DNA from: Anaerocolumna jejuensis DSM 15929
GTDB lineage: Bacteria; Bacillota; Clostridia; Lachnospirales; Lachnospiraceae
Direction: 5' to 3'
DNA length: 64,000 nt
Assembly: GCF_900142215.1 (NCBI RefSeq)
Contig: NZ_FRAC01000016.1
Coordinates: forward strand, 1 to 64,000
The notes beneath the pieces were generated by a model. It saw only the letters and a program-made list of their open reading frames with translations, did not search any database and was not told the origin of the DNA. Positions within the stretch are counted from its first letter, which is position 1; every line of letters begins with the position of its first letter. A program made the position numbers and the translations under genes. Below, in pieces: positions 60,316-64,000 of this stretch.

Positions 60316-61062
60316 ATGAAAGATTTTGTACTGGAAGTCTGTGCAGATTCGGTGGAGTCTGTTCTGGCAGGTGAGCACGGCGGTGCTACAAGAATTGAAC
60401 TATGCGGAAATCTTGTGATTGGAGGGACAACTCCCAGTCCCAAATTGATTGAGGAGATTCGAAAACATAGTCATATCCCGATTCATGTATTAATCCGTCC
60501 GCGGTATGGGGATTTCTGTTATACCGCTTATGAATATTCCATAATGAAGGAAGAGGTCAGGATGTTTCGGGAGCTGGGTGCCGAAGGGGTTGTGATTGGT
60601 GTCCTGAAACCGGAGGGGACATTGAATATGGAAGCAGTATATGGACTGATGGAAGAGGCTGAAGGGATGTCCGTTACGCTGCACCGGGCATTTGATATGA
60701 GCGCGGAGCCCTATGAGACCATGGAACAGGCTATCAGCCTGGAAATGGACACAATTCTTACCTCGGGGCAGAAAAATATATGTACGGAAGGAGCTCCGCT
60801 TCTGAAAAGCCTGAGGGAAAAGAGCCGGGGGCGGATTTGCATCCAGGCGGGAGGCGGTGTAAATGCTGCAGTAATACCTGGTGTATATCGGACTTCCGGG
60901 GTGACTGCCTATCATATGTCAGGAAAGGCGGCTTTGGACAGTGCAATGACTTACAGGAAAGAGGAAGTGAACATGGGATTGCCGTCCCTTAGCGAATATA
61001 CGATTTACCGTACCAGAGAGGAAAGTATCCGGCAGGCAAGGCAGGTACTGGAGGAGATTTAA
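60316..61062 (+). CDS. cutC: CutC-family protein
   Basis: A 248-residue TIM-barrel protein. Family landmarks are LEVCADSVESVLAGEHGGATRIELCG, IPIHVLIRPRYGDFCYT and VTLHRAFDM, with ILTSGQ and IQAGGGVN near the C-terminus. CutC was named for copper tolerance in E. coli, but its biochemical role is disputed. No copper genes are nearby. It is followed by an M28 peptidase gene 114 nt on. Confidence 0.92.
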   Translation: MKDFVLEVCADSVESVLAGEHGGATRIELCGNLVIGGTTPSPKLIEEIRKHSHIPIHVLIRPRYGDFCYTAYEYSIMKEEVRMFRELGAEGVVIGVLKPEGTLNMEAVYGLMEEAEGMSVTLHRAFDMSAEPYETMEQAISLEMDTILTSGQKNICTEGAPLLKSLREKSRGRICIQAGGGVNAAVIPGVYRTSGVTAYHMSGKAALDSAMTYRKEEVNMGLPSLSEYTIYRTREESIRQARQVLEEI

Positions 61063-61176
61063 AATCTAATCCCTGTGCTTGTGATACTAATCAACGGAAA
61101 TTTAAAAATGCAATGCAAAATAAAAGCTGCATAGTATTTAAACTACTGTTTTTCAGGATAAATAAGGAGATAATAA

Positions 61177-62418
61177 ATGGATGAGAATAAAATAAGCGGA
61201 CAGAGACAGTATGAATTTGTAGAACGGTTTAATTATATCCGGGAAGCGGGAACTTCCGGAGAGAAGAGGGCGTCGGAGAAAATTCTGGAAGAGCTTCGCA
61301 ATATGGGACTGGACGGCCGCTCAGAGGAGTTCAGATTCACTGCATATGAGATTGAGGAAGAGCGCCTGGTGGTTACGGAACCCTATGAAAAGGAATACCG
61401 TGTGACCGGATACAAAAAATGCGGTAATACTCCGTCCGAAGGGGTAGAGGCGCCCTTTCTTTATATTGAGAATGGAGATGATATCAGCCTTTCCTTTGCC
61501 AAGGGAAAGATTGTCATGGTAAACGGCCCGGTTAAAAATGATATGTACCAAAAGCTTGTAAACGCGCAGGCTGCAGGGTTTGTGACGGTATCGGGTACGC
61601 CTGTTGATACAGGAGAAGATTTAAACCCTGCCGGGTATACGTTAAGAGGTGTAGAGGAAACTCCTATCCAGGGAGTTAGTCTGCATTATAAGGATGCAGC
61701 AGAGCTGGTGGAAAGGGGAGCTGGACAGGTCAGGGTGACTCTGCGCCAGAAAAAGGTGACACGGATTTCCCAAAATATTGCGGCCAGAATAGAAGGAAGT
61801 GATAAGGCAGAGGAGATATTGACACTAAGTGCCCATTATGATTCGGTTCCTCAGGGGCCGGGGGCTTATGACAATATGGCAGGAGCTGCTATTATTATGG
61901 AACTTGCCAGATATTTTGCAGAGAATCTTCCGCGGCGGACTATGGAATTTATCTGGTTTGGTGCGGAGGAAACGGGACTTTGCGGAAGCCTGGCCTATGT
62001 AAAGGAGCATGAGAAGGAGCTTTCCAGGCACCGGTTCAACATGAATGTGGATCTAGCGGGACAGCTGATTGGAGGAACGGTTATTGGGGTAACAGCAGAT
62101 GCTGCTGTTTGCCAGATGCTGTCCTATGTGCTCCATGAAGCAGGAATGGGAGTTTCCTTTATCAATGGGATATGGGGCAGTGATTCCAATACCTTTGCCT
62201 GGAAGGGGATTCCCTCCATGACGCTCAACCGGGATGGATTCGGAATGCATACACGCCATGATACCATTGCTTTAATCTCTCCCTGGTCCTTAAAGAGGAG
62301 TGCCAATGTGCTTGGGTGCATTGCTCAAGGTTTAGCCCAGGCTGAGGTTATGCCGTTTAAAAGAGAGGTGCCGGAGGAATTTGAGAAAAAGCTGGATGCC
62401 TATTTTATAGAAGCATAG
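61177..62418 (+). CDS. M28-family zinc aminopeptidase with PA insert
   Basis: A 413-residue metallopeptidase with no signal peptide. A PA (protease-associated) domain lies at about 95-190 (FAKGKIVMVNGP...AGFVTVSG). The catalytic domain has the metal His-Asp in LSAHYDSVPQGPGAYDN, catalytic Glu pair in WFGAEETGLCGS, Asp in MNVDLAGQ and the last His in MHTRHDTI. It should release N-terminal residues from peptides, perhaps those imported by Opp. AAGGAG precedes the ATG. Confidence 0.9.
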   Translation: MDENKISGQRQYEFVERFNYIREAGTSGEKRASEKILEELRNMGLDGRSEEFRFTAYEIEEERLVVTEPYEKEYRVTGYKKCGNTPSEGVEAPFLYIENGDDISLSFAKGKIVMVNGPVKNDMYQKLVNAQAAGFVTVSGTPVDTGEDLNPAGYTLRGVEETPIQGVSLHYKDAAELVERGAGQVRVTLRQKKVTRISQNIAARIEGSDKAEEILTLSAHYDSVPQGPGAYDNMAGAAIIMELARYFAENLPRRTMEFIWFGAEETGLCGSLAYVKEHEKELSRHRFNMNVDLAGQLIGGTVIGVTADAAVCQMLSYVLHEAGMGVSFINGIWGSDSNTFAWKGIPSMTLNRDGFGMHTRHDTIALISPWSLKRSANVLGCIAQGLAQAEVMPFKREVPEEFEKKLDAYFIEA

Positions 62419-62430
62419 AAATGGAGTAAA

Positions 62431-62474
62431 AGGCTGCCGCAGAAAGCATATGAACTTTTTGCGGCAGCCTTTTT
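62431..62474. terminator. Terminator between convergent M28 and LacI genes
   Basis: AGGCTGCCGCA pairs perfectly with TGCGGCAGCCT, followed by TTTT. Confidence 0.9.
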
Positions 62475-62514
62475 GACTTTTATGAAGTAATCTGGTCAGC
62501 AGATTATATACCAG

Positions 62515-63546
62515 TTATTTTTCAGAATCTCCGGTAGAACCCCGGAAAATAACCTTGGAGGTTATATAGATGACTTCGTAGGGAGCACTGGGGTATTTAA
62601 TCCGGTATAGTATCTGCAGAGCCAGGCGAGAACCAATATTCTGATTGAATACCTGAACCGTGGTCAGACTTTCAGCCAGGGGATTTTCCGTGTTAGCATC
62701 AAAGCCGGTGAGAGCGACATCTTCAGGTATCCGGATTCCGCGTTTAAACAGTAATTGCATCAAAATACAGGCTACATAGTCATTGGCGCAGACAAAAGCA
62801 TCTGGCATAAAGGGAAGGGTATCGAGAAAAGCTCCGATTTCTTCTTTATAGGTATCGACTCCTATGGAGCTTGTCAGATTCAGTTCCGGATTAACGGACA
62901 GGCCGTGCTGAAGCAGGGTTCTGGAAAAGCCCTCAAAGCGTTCATGGTTTGATTTGGCATAGTTGATATCGCCGATAAAACCAAAGGACATCCTGCCTTT
63001 TTCAATTAAGTGCTCCGTAATATTGGAAACACTGGTAGAGTTTTCTGTCATAATCACATCGCCGTTCAATTGTGAAGGAGGTACAGCGGTGGAGGTATCT
63101 AAAAACACCTTGGGAACAGTGGAGGCTGCCAGCAGCCGGAGCAGCTGTTCGTTGTATACGTTCATAATAATAATGCCGTGGGTACTGCCATTGGTTAGAG
63201 AGGCAGGGAGTGTGTAATTTCCGCTGACGGAGGAAGGCAGATAAGTATAAACCAGATTTACATTATGAAGGGAAAGCTCCTTGGCAATCTGGTGAATGAT
63301 AGCCATCCAGAAAATAGAAGTCTCCGGGCGGCATACGGCAACAGCAATATTTGTAGGAGGCTCGGAAGCGGAAGTTTGAGAAAAGTTAAAATTTTCCGGA
63401 AAATTATAATTCATTTCCTGTGCTTTGGCGATAATCTTATTTCTAAGATCTTCAGAAACGCCTTCTTGACCGCTGAATACCTTCCAGACCGTGGTACGGG
63501 AAACGCCGAGAGTACTTGCAATTTTTTGTAAAGTAATCTTTTTCAT
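62515..63546 (-). CDS. LacI-family transcriptional regulator
   Basis: About 343 residues. The HTH is ITLQKIASTLGVSRTTVWKVFSG with hinge region NYNFPENF. The ligand domain includes VVAVCRPETSIFW-like strands, GFIGDINYAKSNHERFEGF, VCANDYVACILMQLL and GFDANTENPLAESLTTV. The regulated genes would lie to the left or beyond the right edge and are unknown. The ATG at 63546 begins the conserved part but lacks a strong ribosome binding site. A GTG at 63564 is in frame. Confidence 0.88.
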   Translation of the reverse strand: MKKITLQKIASTLGVSRTTVWKVFSGQEGVSEDLRNKIIAKAQEMNYNFPENFNFSQTSASEPPTNIAVAVCRPETSIFWMAIIHQIAKELSLHNVNLVYTYLPSSVSGNYTLPASLTNGSTHGIIIMNVYNEQLLRLLAASTVPKVFLDTSTAVPPSQLNGDVIMTENSTSVSNITEHLIEKGRMSFGFIGDINYAKSNHERFEGFSRTLLQHGLSVNPELNLTSSIGVDTYKEEIGAFLDTLPFMPDAFVCANDYVACILMQLLFKRGIRIPEDVALTGFDANTENPLAESLTTVQVFNQNIGSRLALQILYRIKYPSAPYEVIYITSKVIFRGSTGDSEK

Positions 63547-63840
63547 TTTTACACCAATCTGCACGCTATTGTGCTTATATATAGTAAATCGTGGAAAACC
63601 CCTGACTGTACGGAAAAGGCTTTCAATACTGCCGGTTATATACCGCTTAAAGATGGCAGGGAAATTCCTGTGGCAGTTACCGGACGGGAACAGGTTATCA
63701 CCTGATTTGTTGCTGTTATTATACCATTTTATACAAATTTTTTCAAATGCTAAATGAACAGAATGAACATTTTGTTTTCATTTTTTAATATACTGCTTTA
63801 ATGCTATTCCAGAGCCGTACGGTGATTTTGAAAGCTAATC

Positions 63841-63914
63841 CCCATGCAAATCCCAAGCTTGATTGGGATACTGTGTAAATAGAAAGATTAAAAATGCAAC
63901 TCATTTTTTAATCT
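63841..63914 (-). repeat. Possible structured element D
   Basis: On the minus strand AGATTAAAAA/TTTTTAATCT (loop ending GC), ACACAG, a second stem ATCCCAA/TTGGGAT and then GCATGG repeat the layout of 35461 and 53998, with different stem sequences. The first stem may also simply terminate the partial gene to its right. The 63547-63840 gap shows nothing else. Confidence 0.3.
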
Positions 63915-64000
63915 ATCTCACTTCTGTTTTTCCATTCGAATAAATCAGAACTTCTTTGTTTCCATCAGAAGACGGACAGGAAATTTCAAATGTGTGGGAG
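63913..64000 (-). CDS. C-terminal end of an unknown gene (cut by window edge)
   Basis: The last 28 codons before a TAG read ...SHTFEISCPSSDGNKEVLIY and end KTEVR. They look like a beta-strand-rich domain end. The hairpin immediately after would serve as its terminator. Too little is visible for a family call. Confidence 0.35.
   Translation of the reverse strand, partial: SHTFEISCPSSDGNKEVLIYSNGKTEVR

Overview
The window looks like chromosomal DNA from a low-to-mid GC, Gram-positive, strictly anaerobic Clostridia member, most likely Lachnospiraceae and close to Anaerocolumna/Lachnoclostridium. This is inferred from gene families: reverse rubrerythrin, a PerR-like regulator, mannosylglucose phosphorylase with cellobiose 2-epimerase, the rpsF-ssb-rpsR operon, YitT, DUF951, and strong GGAGG ribosome binding sites. 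No replication origin, rRNA, CRISPR array or intact insertion sequence is visible.

Layout. 1-1.1 kb: an AT-rich, degraded region with a partial gene, hairpins and a long imperfect hairpin repeat. 1.2-9 kb: housekeeping genes (HAD phosphatase, exonuclease III, cyclase-family hydrolase, M42 and S8 peptidases, YitT, an AraC regulator). 9.3-12.5 kb: GH38 alpha-mannosidase. 12.8-16.3 kb: response regulator, two-gene ABC transporter and histidine kinase, with an 11-bp direct repeat before the transporter. 16.4-23.4 kb: a membrane methyltransferase under a dyad-bearing promoter, ClpB, a DHH phosphoesterase and a DEAD-box helicase. 24.4-26.9 kb: cellobiose 2-epimerase and GH130 phosphorylase, the intracellular beta-mannobiose route. 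26.9-31.7 kb: an accessory patch with an integrase-like remnant, phage-type lysozyme, a lipoprotein, orphan genes, a headless regulator behind a MerR-type promoter, and a segment flanked by two copies of the rubrerythrin 3' end. 31.7-37.7 kb: reverse rubrerythrin, PerR, hemolysin III, DUF951, ROK kinase, esterase, nitronate monooxygenase. 38.2-41.4 kb: LacI, PfkB kinase and nucleoside hydrolase. 41.6-44.6 kb: a secreted protein, then rpsF-ssb-rpsR. 44.9-47.9 kb: an SPFH/zinc-ribbon membrane cluster whose last gene is frameshifted. 48.2-54 kb: a complete Opp-type peptide transporter. 54.8-60.1 kb: two WYL proteins divergent from rtcB, a tRNA-like structured RNA region, and an SPFH protein. 60.3-63.5 kb: CutC, M28 peptidase and a LacI regulator.

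Most notable is the RNA-repair locus at 54.8-60.1 kb. Between rtcB and the SPFH gene lie sequences resembling tRNA T-arms and D-arms in permuted order: T-arm, closed acceptor hairpin, then D-arm. Two such modules stand in tandem and a third T-arm follows. This resembles the tRNA-mimicking module of bacterial Y RNAs more than decayed tRNA genes. Second is a family of 220-270 bp intergenic hairpins (811-1026, 7890-8146, 17165-17432) that share an apical AACTCG...GCTCA(A/G)ACA motif. Other repeats include a smaller structured element at 35461, 53998 and possibly 63841, and several tandem arrays.
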